Positions 10,669 through 21,603 are shown, counted from the stretch's first letter. The stretch is 64,000 nt of DNA from Aradus depressus (GCA_963662175.1 OY759219.1:23540908-23604907); one strand, 5' to 3'. Made by a program: numbers and translations. Notes: generated by a model from the sequence alone, not told the origin.

Positions 10669-13600
10669 TTATCGTCTGGTATGTTTCTCTCTTGCCTGTA
10701 GCTCGTCAAGAAAACGTCGTGGGAAATGAACAATTCTGCCACTGCGGGACGACGTTTGTTGCTGATGCTCGGCAAGGGTTGTTGGAGGTATCTTTGTTGT
10801 GCTGGTCTTTGGTTGTAATTTTGTCGTGCCCGTACCCTCACTGAACGTGTCACTATGATCTAATCCAGTTACCATTAAATGTGCAGGTTTGAGTCTATCC
10901 ACAGATATGTTGGTGTTCTTGTTTTTAATTCTAAGGGTGAAATATTTATCTTGTCGAACGATTACCTCAAATGGCCCTTCATATGGTGGTTCCAAAGACT
11001 TTTTGACACGATCTACTCGTAAAAATACGTGTGAGCACGATTCCAAAGCCTTATGCCTGAACAGTGATTTGTTGCAAGCTTTACGTGTATCCATTGGTCT
11101 TAATTGTGCCATATATTGTTTAAGATCAGACACAAAATTGTCTGTATTCACAGGAAGTGACGATGGATCAAAAAATTCTCCTGGGATTCTTATCGTAGTC
11201 CCATAAACCATTTCTGCGATGGAATGTTTCGAACCATCCCTTAGTGCTGTACGCATTCCTAACAAGACTGTAGGCAAACTATCTGTCCATGTCGGATTAT
11301 TCTGAGCCCTAATTGCGGCTTTTAAAGTCCTGTGTAAGCGCTCCACCTTACCGTTCGATTGCGGATGATAAGGTGTCGTATGCTGTATTTTTGCTCCACA
11401 TAACGAAGCTAAATTGGTAAAAAGTTCACTAACAAACTGTCGGCCTTGGTCAGTTACTATGGAAGCTGGCGCTCCAAACCTTGCGATCCAATTACTATAA
11501 AATAACTTTGCAATTGTTTCTGCAGTATTATTAGCCATAGGAATTACTTCCATCCAACTCGTAAATCGGTCGATACAGGTCATGCAGTAAATATTTCCTT
11601 GTGAGGGTGGCAATGGCCCAATGACGTCCACATGAACGACACTAAATCGTCCATCCGGTGGTTCGAACGTCCCTATTTCTGACCTTGTATGGCGTGACAC
11701 TTTGTTGCGTTGACAACTCAAGCAACTTTGAGTCCATTTTCTAATATCATTTTTGATGGCTGGCCATATGAATTTTGACGTTATTTGTTTCACTGTTGTT
11801 TTGACTCCTGGATGTGCCAAATTATGGATTTGCTTAAATATTTCGTAGCGAAACGCTTCTGGGATGTAGGGTCGGATATTGTTCGTAGCTACATCGCACC
11901 AGAGAGGCTTTTTTGACATTATGTTGCATTGTTTCATATTTAAACTGGAGTCTTGTAATAATGTTGGTAATTCCTGATCATTTTCTTGATTGCGAGCAAT
12001 TTCTTCATAGTCAATTACTGAAACTTCTTCAAGTCTTGAAAACGTGTCGGCCACTATGTTAGCTTTTCCACTAATATGTCGAATGTCGGTTGTAAACTGC
12101 GAAATATATTGTAAGTGGCGTACTTGACGTGGCGATGCTTTATCATTTTTCTGGAAGAATGCATATGTAATAGGCTTATGATCGGTAAATATTGTAAATG
12201 TTTGTGCCTCCAGTAGATGCTTAAATTGTTTAATTGCCAAATAAATTGCTAATAATTCCTTGTCGTAAGCACTATAGGCTTTTTGAGCATCATTTAATTT
12301 TTTGGAATAAAAAGCGATAGGTTTCCATCCGGATTGTTCGTGCTGCTGTAATACAGCTCCCACTGCTATATCAGACGCATCAGTAAAAACCGCCAGCGGA
12401 AATCGTGAATCTGGAAAAGTTAGGAGTGTAGCATCTACTAAATCATCTTTACAGCGTTCAAATTGTTGTATAGCCTCCTTAGTCCAGACTATTTTAGTTT
12501 TATCATTTTTCTTGGAACCTTTTAAGTAGTCATGAAGGATAGCCTGAGTTTCCGCTGCATTTCTTATATATCGTCTATAAAAGTTAATGACACCTAGAAA
12601 TGCACGAAGTTGTTGTACTGTCTCTGGTAATTTAAAATCTCTGATTGCCTTTACCTTCTCAGGTACTGGTCTGGAACCATCTTGCGTGATCAAGTAGCCC
12701 AAAAATTGTAATTCTTCAACACCTAACTCTGATTTTGAAGCATTAATGCGGAGACCAAAACGTTGTAGTCGTTCAAAAATAAGACGAAGATGTTCACAGT
12801 GTTCTTCTTCCGTAGCTGAAGCGACCAGGATGTCATCCATGAACGGAAAAACAAAATCCAAACCATGAAACACTGTGTTAATAAATCGTTGGAAGGTGGA
12901 AGGGGCATTCCTGAGACCAAAACTCATAACGTTGAATTCGTATAAACCAAAAGGTGTAATTATAGCCGTTTTGCTTTTGTCTTCCTCTGCTATCGGAATT
13001 TGGTAGTATGCTTTATGTAAATCTATTTTAGAAAAAATAGTAGCTCCATTTAATATGTGATGGAAGTCTTCTATGCGAGGTATAGGATATCTATCTGGTA
13101 CGGTCTTGGCATTTAATAAGCGATAATCACCACAAGGACGGATAGATCCATCTTTTTTATCAACTACATGTAACGGACTTGCCCATTCTGAACTCGATGG
13201 TCGGATAATATTTTGATCCAACATAAATTGAAATTCCCGTTTGGCCTGTTGTAATCGTTTAGGAGCGAGAGGTCTTGCCTTACAATGCACTGGAGATCCT
13301 GTGGTGGTGATATAGTGTTGAATATTATGTTTCGTGTGATTGGGCGAAAATGATGGCTTCGTTAATTCAGGGTATAAGGTGAACAGATGTGCAAACTTTG
13401 CTTGAGACTTATTTATTGTGCTAATGACTTCGTTTCCTGATACAGCCAGTACACTACCTGAAGTGCTAAGTTTAGTGACTGCATCAATTAATCTATGTTT
13501 ATGTAAGTCAATCAATAAGTTAAAATGATTCAAGAAATCTGCACCAATTATCCCTCGAGTTATGTCAGCTTTTATAAATAACCACCTAAATTCACGACGA

Positions 13601-13884
13601 AGTCCTAGATCCAGTGTCAGTAATGTGACGCCGTAGGTAGGTATGGACGTGCCGTTTGCAGCATATAATTTAAAGTTAGAAGATGTAATTTTATCTGTAG
13701 CCTTGGCTGGAATTAAAGAAATATCGGCTCCACTGTCAATAAGAAATCGCCCACCCGTTTTTTTGTCATTAACAAATAAGCGGAAATTTCGACGATTTTC
13801 AATATTATCTGCAATAGAGCTCGTCGCAATCTCTACTGCAGGTTGGAGTTTTCCTGACTTTTCCAGGCGCATGGTTGACGACAT
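10669..13884 (-). CDS. pol: Pol polyprotein: protease, RT, RNase H, integrase
   Basis: 1071 residues, uninterrupted. Aspartic protease motif DSGAD at 50-54. Reverse transcriptase from about 200 to 430, with [10 protein letters not shown] (Asp288) and the catalytic box FMDD (348-351). RNase H with acidic residues at about Asp502 (TDAS), Glu543 (DKELLA), Asp568 (TDHK) and Asp613. Integrase zinc finger His687, His691, Cys721, Cys724, and catalytic D-D-35-E at Asp753, Asp812 and Glu848. All key residues are present, so the enzyme set looks functional. The frame is -1 relative to gag and overlaps its end by 52 bp. ATG 13884 follows directly after TGA-TAA in the same frame, so translation would need a shift inside the overlap or initiation at that ATG. 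Gene order PR-RT-RH-IN is that of Ty3/gypsy, not copia. Confidence 0.97.
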   Translation of the reverse strand: MSSTMRLEKSGKLQPAVEIATSSIADNIENRRNFRLFVNDKKTGGRFLIDSGADISLIPAKATDKITSSNFKLYAANGTSIPTYGVTLLTLDLGLRREFRWLFIKADITRGIIGADFLNHFNLLIDLHKHRLIDAVTKLSTSGSVLAVSGNEVISTINKSQAKFAHLFTLYPELTKPSFSPNHTKHNIQHYITTTGSPVHCKARPLAPKRLQQAKREFQFMLDQNIIRPSSSEWASPLHVVDKKDGSIRPCGDYRLLNAKTVPDRYPIPRIEDFHHILNGATIFSKIDLHKAYYQIPIAEEDKSKTAIITPFGLYEFNVMSFGLRNAPSTFQRFINTVFHGLDFVFPFMDDILVASATEEEHCEHLRLIFERLQRFGLRINASKSELGVEELQFLGYLITQDGSRPVPEKVKAIRDFKLPETVQQLRAFLGVINFYRRYIRNAAETQAILHDYLKGSKKNDKTKIVWTKEAIQQFERCKDDLVDATLLTFPDSRFPLAVFTDASDIAVGAVLQQHEQSGWKPIAFYSKKLNDAQKAYSAYDKELLAIYLAIKQFKHLLEAQTFTIFTDHKPITYAFFQKNDKASPRQVRHLQYISQFTTDIRHISGKANIVADTFSRLEEVSVIDYEEIARNQENDQELPTLLQDSSLNMKQCNIMSKKPLWCDVATNNIRPYIPEAFRYEIFKQIHNLAHPGVKTTVKQITSKFIWPAIKNDIRKWTQSCLSCQRNKVSRHTRSEIGTFEPPDGRFSVVHVDVIGPLPPSQGNIYCMTCIDRFTSWMEVIPMANNTAETIAKLFYSNWIARFGAPASIVTDQGRQFVSELFTNLASLCGAKIQHTTPYHPQSNGKVERLHRTLKAAIRAQNNPTWTDSLPTVLLGMRTALRDGSKHSIAEMVYGTTIRIPGEFFDPSSLPVNTDNFVSDLKQYMAQLRPMDTRKACNKSLFRHKALESCSHVFLRVDRVKKSLEPPYEGPFEVIVRQDKYFTLRIKNKNTNISVDRLKPAHLMVTGLDHSDTFSEGTGTTKLQPKTSTTKIPPTTLAEHQQQTSSRSGRIVHFPRRFLDELQAREKHTRR

Positions 13885-14666
13885 TTATCAGGGTAGCATT
13901 TTTTTCCAAACTGGAAATGAAAAAAACAATATTTACCCTGTGGGTCAAATCGTTTTCTGGGTTTGCTAGTACCACGGTTGCGACTGTGGTCTCGGTGGTG
14001 AGAACGAGACCGACCGGAGATTTCATTTATTTGTAACTCGAGGCTTGAAATTTTAGTTAACAATTCTTGAATTAGAGCATCTTGACTGGGTCTACTATCA
14101 GCACTACATATGTCTCTATGTGGGTTCATTTCCACAATTTTGTCAGCTATAATGGCTATTTTGTCTAAAGTTTCCTCACTAACAATGAGAACATTCTTTA
14201 TAGAATCTGGGAGTTTTTCTAACCAGAGTGTTTTTAAAACTGTGTCAGAAATATCAGTACCAGCCAGGTTCCGCATTTTTCTCAATAATTGACTAGGCCT
14301 CATATCTCCGAGATCTAATCCCGTAATTAATTTCTTAATCTTACATTGTTCACTTTCTTTAAAAATATTAAGAAGTGTTTCCTTAGCTCTAGTATATTTA
14401 TTTGTAGCAGTCCCTTGAATGATATCCCAAATGTTTTCTATATACTTCGGATCCATTTGTGATACCACATAATTAAATTTTGTTTCCTCCGATGTAATTT
14501 TATTAATATTAAATTGTGCTTCAATTTGGTAAAACCATATTTCAGGTTTTTGTTGCCAAAAAGGGGGAATTTTAATGCTAACCTTACTTGCTTCGAGGTT
14601 GTGGCTCGCTTCGGCCATGTTAGGAAAATGTGCTTCTGCACCGGTCCCACTTTCACTTGTAGACAT
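13833..14666 (-). CDS. gag: Gag-like protein
   Basis: 277 residues beginning about 80 bp inside the PBS region. The first two thirds (for example [20 protein letters not shown] near residue 35) match the capsid-like region typical of arthropod gypsy Gag. A basic stretch ([20 protein letters not shown]) follows, then a cysteine cluster Cys247, His250, Cys257, Cys262, Cys266 that may bind zinc but is not the canonical CX2CX4HX4C knuckle. It would package element RNA in cytoplasmic particles. The frame ends at TAG (13835-13833), overlapping pol by 52 bp. Confidence 0.88.
   Translation of the reverse strand: MSTSESGTGAEAHFPNMAEASHNLEASKVSIKIPPFWQQKPEIWFYQIEAQFNINKITSEETKFNYVVSQMDPKYIENIWDIIQGTATNKYTRAKETLLNIFKESEQCKIKKLITGLDLGDMRPSQLLRKMRNLAGTDISDTVLKTLWLEKLPDSIKNVLIVSEETLDKIAIIADKIVEMNPHRDICSADSRPSQDALIQELLTKISSLELQINEISGRSRSHHRDHSRNRGTSKPRKRFDPQGKYCFFHFQFGKKCYPDKCRQPCAWKSQENSNLQ
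13848..13905 (-). promoter_or_regulatory. gag-pol overlap with possible slippery sites
   Basis: In the gag frame the heptamer A-AAA-AAA (13905-13899) is in phase for -1 slippage, but the -1 frame then meets TGA at 13890-13888. Downstream of that stop the overlap offers only weaker sites such as GGAAAAC (13854-13848). The actual expression mechanism is therefore open. Confidence 0.4.
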
Positions 14667-14719
14667 TTTACACTACTTACTTGAAATATCACTATAAATA
14701 ATGTTGAACAGTTCAATAC

Positions 14720-14763
14720 GGGGTCACCAATTGTTGGGGTCACCAATTGTTGGGGTCACCAAT
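14720..14763 (-). other. primer-binding-site region, 16-bp unit repeated
   Basis: On the minus strand, just inside the 5' LTR, the PBS-like motif ATTGGTGACCCC occurs in 16-bp units. The plus-strand gggg starts fall at 14720, 14736, 14752 and again at 14768 in the LTR. The unit combines the LTR edge with the PBS motif. The priming tRNA is not assigned. Confidence 0.75.
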
Positions 14764-14950
14764 TGTTGGGGGCTTAATTCTAATAATATTAATACCCAAC
14801 ACATTTATTTGGGGACATCAATTTTAATCGAAACAAGCTTGTACAAAGGTTTCTTGAGGACTGACTTGGATGCACCTGTCGGCCGTAAATGGAAGCTGTA
14901 TGGTGAGTTCCTAAATCCATGTTGGATCCTCCGATACATAGGTCGCTACA
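14748..14950 (-). repeat. 5' LTR, 203 bp
   Basis: Identical to the 3' LTR. TG and CA ends; polyadenylation signal AATAAA at 14809-14804 (minus). Followed on the outside by the AATC duplication at 14951-14954. Confidence 0.95.
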
Positions 14951-14954
14951 AATC

Positions 14955-15897
14955 TTTAACTGGAATGAAAGTTAATATTTGACAAGATTCGTAATCAAAA
15001 TTAATAGACAGTAAAAGCCTACCCTCGGATCCAATGTATTAGATAAATTAAATTTTTTGATAAAGTTATAAATTTTCGTCAGACCATATCGGCAGATTTT
15101 AAGTGCCTTTCCGAAAACAAAAAAAATATATAAAATATCTGGTCCTGTGGCCAAGATATGGCTATGCTAAGTGGTCCGGTGGTACCCTTTAAGTTTTAAG
15201 ATAAATAAATGTGGGCGATACATAATGCGCGTCGATATAATATTTACACATGATTCTAAACAGAACGCCCACCATGTTTTCTTGTTCGCATTATCATGTA
15301 TATCTGTTTTAAACACTTTATCTATATATACATATGAGAGGACATTTTCATATCAACTTGGCTGTAAGAGATCTGAAGAGACGGACCATAATTTCTGAAG
15401 CAATCAAATGAAAAATGTAAAAAAATTACCCTGAATGCATTGTGAAGCGACATGTGGTAGATATATGTTTAAAATATATATTTTATTTAATAAAACGTTT
15501 TCTAATGTGGAACACCTTCGAGCTCACAGTGCCTATAGGTCGGAGACAAATCAGGTCAATGCGTATAGCCTATAAGTTCTTCATTTAATTCAAAGCCTTC
15601 ACACTTCAACTAATTCCCGACAACAATAAACAAAGCTGTAATTGTCAATCTTTTCTGTATATTGTAATGGAATTCAGACCCCCAACGAAGTTCTCAAAGA
15701 ATAATAATTTTAAAGTTAACACAACGTGTTTATTAGCTTCTGTCTTGCGCACTTCAAGTCTATGAAGTTGTTAAGAAATAATTCAATGTCTACTTTCCTT
15801 TTCATTCCAACAATACAGAATATCGTGAAAAAATCCGAGATCGAGTTTTCAACGGAATTTCTCGTTTCAAAGTATTTTTTCTACGTTTTCACCTGTT
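14955..15897. other. unassigned interval
   Basis: No gene recognised. A piece near 15825-15880 (aaatccgagatcgagttttc) belongs to dispersed family B. Confidence 0.4.
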
Positions 15898-15910
15898 ATG
15901 TAAACAATGG

Positions 15911-16234
15911 GCGCCGGTAGCTCAGTGGTATGCGTGCTTGACTTCTGAGCTCAAGAACGTAGGTTCGTAACCCAACCGAGGCCCTTAGTTTATTTTATCT
16001 GGGAGGTAAAATAAACTTAAGCACGCCGTCCTTCGGATGGGACGTAAAGCGATTGTCCCGAGCCTGTACGATGTCAGGTACTCGTTAAAGACTCCTACCC
16101 TAGTAAAAATTTAGGGTAGGCAAAATTTAGGACTCCCACAGTAGAGTCGGGCCACCAGAGTGACGAAAGAGCGCTCTGGTAGTAGGCGATATGACCTCAT
16201 AGTTAAAACCTGGGCATGAGTCATAAAACCTAAC
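15911..16234 (+). mobile_element. tRNA-derived SINE, full length, with 13-bp TSD
   Basis: Complete copy from gcgccggtagctcag to the gggcatgagtcataaaacctaac tail. The 13-bp target duplication atgtaaacaatgg lies at 15898-15910 and 16235-16247, proof of LINE-type target-primed insertion. Box B carries a one-base change (gttcgtaac). Confidence 0.92.
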
Positions 16235-16245
16235 ATGTAAACAAT

Positions 16246-16259
16246 GGTCACCATGGCAA
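16246..16259. promoter_or_regulatory. X-box-like site (RFX consensus)
   Basis: gtcaccatggcaac fits GTNRCCNNRGYAAC. It lies just after the SINE target duplication, with no gene start nearby. Confidence 0.25.
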
Positions 16260-16502
16260 CTGGTGACGATGCAAGATTGTTCCATGATCACATTTAAAAT
16301 AGAAAACCAAAATATATCCAGACAAAATTTAGAAATTTCACACGTATTTATGTGCCAACATGTTTTTTCAAAATTAATAGACTTTAAAAGATGGTGGAAA
16401 AGTGTAGACAGTGTAGGTAATTAAAATATAAAGTATCAGTGAAAAAGGATGAAATATTTATATTAGGCATTGGCTTCATTTACACGGTTAATATAATAAA
16501 CG

Positions 16503-16770
16503 GCTCAAGACCGCGGGTTCGAAACCGGGCGGAGACTCTTAGGTTTTTTATCTGGAAGGTGAAAAAACCTTCAGCATGCCGTCCTTCGGATGGGACGTTA
16601 AGCCTGTACTCGTTGAAGACTTACACCAAAGTGCAAACTTGAGTAGGCAACAATTAGAAAGCTATAGAGTCTGGCTCATGTCCACCAGAGCGACGAAAGA
16701 GCGCTTTGGTATTAAGCGATGTGACTTTGTAGTTAAAGCCCGGGCATGAGTCACAATAACTAACTAATAA
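16503..16770 (+). mobile_element. tRNA-derived SINE, 5' truncated
   Basis: Starts at the ctcaagaccgcgggttcgaaa (box B) part and runs through the ccttcggatgggacgttaag core to the cccgggcatgagtca tail. Box A is absent and the core is partly deleted. Confidence 0.8.
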
Positions 16771-16864
16771 ACGGTTAATCCCAATTAAAAATGTTTCTTA
16801 TTAAATTTTCAAAACAGTTTCAATTGTCAGAAGGAATAGTTAACCTGAAGAATGTATTATAGAG

Positions 16865-16985
16865 ATTGATGACGCCCCACCGCAATGTAGCCAGCGAGCG
16901 CCCCCCTTTCACCCCGAGCTCTCTCGGCGCGCTAAGGAAATTATGGTGGCCTAGGAGTGACCTCCGATCGTCGCAGATACACAGC
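16865..16985. other. short GC-rich block of unknown nature
   Basis: About 120 bp of C/G-rich sequence in AT-rich surroundings. No RNA fold or coding frame recognised. Confidence 0.3.
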
Positions 16986-17235
16986 AACAGAAAAATATTA
17001 TTTGTCTTTATTTTTTCAAAATTTTATTTTTTGAATTACTAATAAAATTCTTAGGCGCTCATTCCACCAGAGGTCATTGATGATGGGAATGCTTCCCGAA
17101 GCTTTTATGCATGCTATTTTTTGAGAAGGCAAAAATAAATGGGCGAAATGATGCTATAATAATATATTATATATGAATTAAGAATCTCCTTACACAACGC
17201 AAAAAGTAAAGTTTTCTTATAAGTGTATGAAGAAG

Positions 17236-17394
17236 TTCATCAGTAGAAGATTCATCAGTAGAAGTTTCATCAGTAGAAGGTTCATCAGTAGAAGATTCAT
17301 CAGTAGAAGATTCATCAGTAGAAGATTCATCAGTAGAAGGTTCATCAGTAGAAGATTCATCAGTAGAAGGTTCATCAGTAGAAGATTCATCAGT
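17236..17394. repeat. 15-bp minisatellite, about 11 units
   Basis: Units of ttcatcagtagaaga or ttcatcagtagaagg alternate irregularly. On the minus strand they read as a 5-residue Ser-Thr-Asp-Glu-rich repeat inside an 81-codon frame. Because 15 is a multiple of three, an open frame is expected by chance, so I do not call a gene. Confidence 0.85.
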
Positions 17395-18137
17395 ATATAA
17401 GAATCTCTTCAACTATCTCCTGTTGGAGTGCGATAGCCATTCAAAATTTCCTTCGGATTTTCAAGAAAATACTGCAAAGGGAAGGTAGAGTAACAATTCC
17501 TTTGCGCATATAGACGCATCGTTCTCTCAGTTGTCTGTATCTAACATTAATTTATGAAAACTAGTCACTTCCAACTTAATCTCACAGTTTATTCCCCGAC
17601 GTACTTCCTGAATGTCCAACTGGACCCATTCATCTTGTCAGGGCTGCCTTCAAGAAACCGGTGCCATTCTTTAATGAACGAAGAGCAGAATTTGAAATAA
17701 CGCGAGGATTACCTCGAAGTTGCTTAAAGACAGGTTTTTTTTTTTAATTTTTTTTATTTTTATGCCAACAGATAAAATGCAGTACTAATTTTTAATATAC
17801 TGGGTGGGCTGGTGCGAGTACCTAGGGACCTAAGCATTCAATGCTCTTATCTCTTCCTTTGAAGCTTCCTCCTTATCTTGTCTTGATCTGAAGATTCATG
17901 AAGGACTTAATCTCCCAGTTTGCTTTACAAGTCTAACAATATTCCTATGGTCTAATCTTCTAATATCCTCCACTATGATGATATCTCAGAATTTTCTTAG
18001 AATCTTCTTTTTTCAATATCAAAAATATTTTATTTCATAACTTTTTTGATAAATTTAAATATATAATTTGAAGAAGATTTCTTTAAAAAACTACTATTTT
18101 TATAAAATGCATAATAGTTATTTTGAATATTGCCTAC
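17395..18137. other. unassigned interval with an empty site
   Basis: No gene recognised. The stretch 17800-17880 is a second copy of the sequence that flanks the hAT element at 23186, including one copy of its acctaag target at 17828-17834. Confidence 0.5.
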
Positions 18138-18292
18138 TATGGTGGACATGAGCCCGTGTCTACTGTAGGGTAGGTACCTGACATCGCACAGTTGGAGTCT
18201 CCCATTCGAGGGACGGCGTGCTCAAGGTTTTTTCACCTCACAGAAAAAAAACCTAATGCTGTTTCGAACCCGCGATCTTGAGCTCATTAAGC
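18138..18292 (-). mobile_element. tRNA-SINE fragment
   Basis: Minus strand shows gagctcaagatcgcgggttcgaaa (box B region) and a diverged body. Box A and the far 3' tail are missing. Confidence 0.7.
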
Positions 18293-18844
18293 AAAATGTG
18301 ATAAAAAAGAAGAGGTTTAAGTGTTAATCCTAAATAAATGATAAATAAATAATATATAAATAATAATTCAATTAATAATAATTAAATAAAACAAAAAGAA
18401 TAAATAATAAACAATAAATTACCACATTTCCTGTACTTCGATCTCTTTTCTTTTACTAAATTTTGATTTCTACACTACTTTCCGAAAAGGGCCCTAAAAA
18501 AATATCAAAAGAAGAAAATGCACGTAATTTTTTTTAAATTTCAATTAACAAACTTTTCATTTGGATTTCTAAAGAGATGCCATTTTTATTCTTTTTCAAC
18601 AATATTAAATCTAATCCAAAGGTTTTCAAATGATCTTACTGGGCCAACAGGGAAAATTAATAGAATAGAATTTACGAGAACAATAATGGGTTTATTTTTA
18701 TTTTAATCTACATTATAAAATAAAAAAACTAAACATTGAAACAAACAAAAAATCAAAGGAAAAAATCTTAAAAACTAAATTCTTAAAACTAATTCATTCT
18801 TTTTTTTTTTTTTTTATATTTTGGCCATTTTTAAAATTTAGGTC

Positions 18845-19041
18845 GGGGACCATGGTGGCCGTGCGGGCTAGAGCGTAGGGCTTTGGTCGCATGGTCTCAC
18901 CATGGTTTGCGGGTTCGAATCCCGTCCGGGAGTGAGTTTTATTTCGTAGATAGAACTCCCTCCCGGGGCCATGGATGTCTTAAATAATTATACATAACAC
19001 ATTGACATGGCTAATATGCACCGTTCATAAAGCCAAAAGAG

Positions 19042-19081
<40 letters not shown>
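18845..19081 (+). mobile_element. second SINE family: class II tRNA head, long poly(A)
   Basis: Head reads tggccgtgcgggctagagcg (box A like tRNA-Ser/Leu), a variable-arm-like ggtctcaccatgg and box B gcgggttcgaatcccg. It ends in a run of more than 35 A at 19043-19080. The long variable arm separates it from the other SINE family, which has no poly(A). Confidence 0.75.
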
Positions 19082-19084
<3 letters not shown>

Positions 19085-19373
19085 AAGTTATATTTTTCTG
19101 GGCATATATCCTGTACATATAAACAAACAACAGTACCTTCTTTTCGGATCAATTTCACCGTCAAAACACTTATATTTAGTTCATCACAACTTAAGCCTAA
19201 ACACCACTTTCCATGTTCACTCAGACCGTCTCCATTCAACCCAGGCCTCGACTCGTCTCTCTACACACTAAAAACAGCTCTTGGCCATGTTTTGTTTTTT
19301 TACTCATTTGTTTTAAAGTTTTAAGAAATGGTTTCTTATTATTTATCCTTTTGAGGTTCAGGAACCCATCCTT

Positions 19374-19660
19374 TCAACACTTCGGAATCCTACAGGAACA
19401 TCTTCTACTGGTGTTTTCTCTCCAACACTTCTCCAAAAGGTTTTTAATCCTCTTTTTTATTTCTTCCTGAATATTCCGGAAAACGACATAATAATTATGC
19501 CCACTCCATAGATTGACCCAACACTGGGAATAGCACTTATCCAATGTGTGGTTGCAAGATTGGCTTTGACGATGGATGCTATGGATGTCGGTTTTCGCGC
19601 CAAACATCAATGGGATTGGCTCCAATTTTGACATGTTGTCCACTGTGATGTAAAAACTAC
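19374..19660 (-). other. unrecognised open frame inside the inverted-repeat element
   Basis: Minus-strand frame with non-repetitive, coding-like composition (for example CYSQCWVNLWSGHNYYVVF). An acceptor-like tttttacatcacag precedes it near 19650. I recognise no family. It could be a remnant of the element's own protein or a captured exon; an accidental frame is also possible. Confidence 0.25.
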
Positions 19661-20410
19661 AGAACATTCTTTTTAATGAATATAGAAAAGAGGTAATTTT
19701 TTTTATTATAATATAATATATATATATATTATATATATATATCAAGGTGTAAAAAAACAAAAAAACAAAACAAGAAAACATATAAAACAGCTGTGAAACA
19801 AATGGAGTAGAGTCGTGAGCTAGCTCTTAAACAAGGCACTGTAAAATTGAGTTGTTTTTAATATAGTGAAGTTGAACAATTAGATGAAAGTTGACTGGGG
19901 TGGAATTGAAGTGTGAAGGGTTGTCGGGGTATGGATTGTGTGGTAGAGGCGTCAAGGAGGTACTTTTAATCATTTATACTTTTCAATATGCCCAAATAAA
20001 AAAAGAAATAGTTTTAGGTATTTAGTTTAATGATTTTGTTCCTTTGTAAATTTTTTTGTTTTGTTTAATGTTTAGTTTTTTAATCAAAATGTGTAAATAA
20101 AGCAAATAACCCTAATATTTGTCCTCTTAAAATTCTATTCTATTCATCTTCCCTGTTGGCCCAGTAATATCATTTGAAAAATCTTAGATTAGAAATTAAT
20201 ATTATTTAAAATATAAAAAAATTGGTATCTCTTTATATATCCAAGTGTAAAGTTGGTTAAATTGAATTTGTTTGTTGTATACGTGTACTGTCTTCAAAAT
20301 TGCACGTCTTAAATTATTGATAATATTTTTTTTAGGGCCATTTTCGGAAAACTACTGTAGAAATCAAAATTTAAATAAAGAAAGAGATCAAATTTCTACA
20401 GGAAATGTGG

Positions 20411-20880
20411 TAGCAAAAAAGGCTATTATCACACCACATATTGTCCCAACTTCAATGAGTCCTGTTTCTCTACTTTCTATTATTGCTTGAGATTTACTAA
20501 AATTGAATTAAAATAAACAAATAACTTTAAATTAATAATATGATGGGGGGTACATTCTATATTACTATATAATAAGTCAACTTTCATCATCATTGTTTTT
20601 ACTAAAGGTAACCCAAAAAATTATTATAAGGTGTTTACTTATTTCATTTTTACTAAATTTTTGTTTTGTATTTTAGTTCCCCAGTAGGTATGGCGACCAT
20701 CAGATTCCAAATATGAAAAAAAATTCTGTGTAAGTGTGTGTCTGTGAACACGGTAAGTCCTGATAGAATGAATATATCAAAACGAAATTTTATATGAAAA
20801 CTGACATAATTGCAGAGATATTGTGAAATAATTCAAATGGACTTGAAAAATAAAATAAAACTGGTTTATTTAATATATTG
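20411..20880. other. unassigned interval with a family A copy
   Basis: AT-rich; from about 20690 it shows the ctgtgtaagtgtgtgtctgtgaacacg segment and the start of a family A copy. No gene recognised. Confidence 0.4.
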
Positions 20881-20905
20881 TCTAATTTCACTAACTATAT
20901 ATACG

Positions 20906-20941
20906 TGGGAGTACTTTCGGTATTTCTACCATCCTCAGCCA
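20906..20941 (-). ncRNA. hammerhead ribozyme-like motif
   Basis: Minus-strand mirror of the motif at 20982-21017, with every element conserved. Confidence 0.68.
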
Positions 20942-20981
20942 AAAGCATAAGAGATAAGACTCTTCTTATCTCTTATACTTT

Positions 20982-21017
20982 TGGCTGAGGATGGTAGAAA
21001 TACCGAAAGTACTCCCA
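20982..21017 (+). ncRNA. hammerhead ribozyme-like motif
   Basis: Stem I 20982-20984 with 21015-21017 (TGG/CCA); core CTGAGGA 20985-20991; extra T20992; stem II 20993-20996 with 21001-21004 (GAAA tetraloop); GAA 21005-21007; palindromic stem III AGTACT 21008-21013; cleavage C21014. G at the variable core position 7 is allowed by the consensus. Confidence 0.68.
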
Positions 21018-21049
21018 TGTATATATAGTTAGTGAAATTTTATATGTCA

Positions 21050-21589
21050 ATCCAAAACCTTCTAACGATGACACCTCTTGATTTTCAGCCAAATCGGCCA
21101 AAGGGAAGGGGAGAGGATTAATTCTAAAAATTACAATAACTGCCGATATAATGAAAGTATCACAGAAAATTTAGTATGAGGATTTAGAAGTTCTTGGTAA
21201 TTCGATCTGCTTCCGAGACTGTCTTGAACTAATTTACGAACCCTTACTATAGCGTTGATCTGATTTCAACGCCAGCAGAGTGTAGCACTATCTGTAAACA
21301 ATTAGTCAAATTTCAACATTGAGTTCGAAGAAATGTTGGTCGAATCCTAATCGTTTCACATTACCAGCCATGGAGAGACAGACGAAGTCGACCACACAGA
21401 TGGCAACATACAGACAGACCATATAAGTTTTACAAGGGACCATAAAACATTTACAAGGATCATCCTAGAGCATTCTGACAGAGCCGTTTTACCTTCGTTG
21501 TTACAGTCATTTCGTCTGACTGTCCTCTGCACATCTCTCCTCACTTCTTACCTTTAGCGATGTACTTTGCAGAATTCAGAAGCGGGTAG
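21050..21589. other. family A repeat end, then unassigned sequence
   Basis: Up to about 21200 it continues family A. 21240-21560 has balanced base composition but no frame I recognise. Confidence 0.4.
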
Positions 21590-21603
21590 ACCTACTGCTT
21601 AGA

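Larger units (their letters stand above)
10268..14950 (-). mobile_element. complete Ty3/gypsy LTR retrotransposon, 4683 bp
   Basis: Two 203-bp LTRs (10268-10470 and 14748-14950) read as identical, start TG and end CA, and are flanked by AATC on both sides. Between them, on the minus strand, lie a gag-like frame, then a pol frame with protease, RT, RNase H and integrase in that order (the Ty3/gypsy arrangement), a polypurine tract and a primer-binding-site region. There is no env-like frame. Intact frames and identical LTRs imply a very recent insertion that may still be active. Confidence 0.97.
18419..20410. mobile_element. large imperfect inverted-repeat element, about 2 kb
   Basis: The left arm (about 18419-18795) and right arm (about 20000-20410) are diverged reverse complements over nearly 400 bp. 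Matching landmarks are taccacatttcctg with caggaaatgtggta at the ends, the gggcc(c) segment, and gggccaacaggg with ccctgttggccc. The interior holds a class II tRNA-SINE (18845-19081) and an unrecognised frame (19374-19660). Arms are visibly older than those of the ribozyme foldbacks. Class unknown. Confidence 0.65.
20883..21040. mobile_element. palindromic foldback with twin hammerhead-like motifs
   Basis: Arms 20883-20959 and 20964-21040 form a near-perfect palindrome with a 4-bp centre, each holding one hammerhead-like core. It is inserted in a family A repeat (family A sequence on both sides). Confidence 0.8.

Noticed and set aside
17167..17412. 81-codon Ser/Thr/Asp/Glu repeat protein
   Set aside because: Product of a 15-bp minisatellite; no flanking coding signal.
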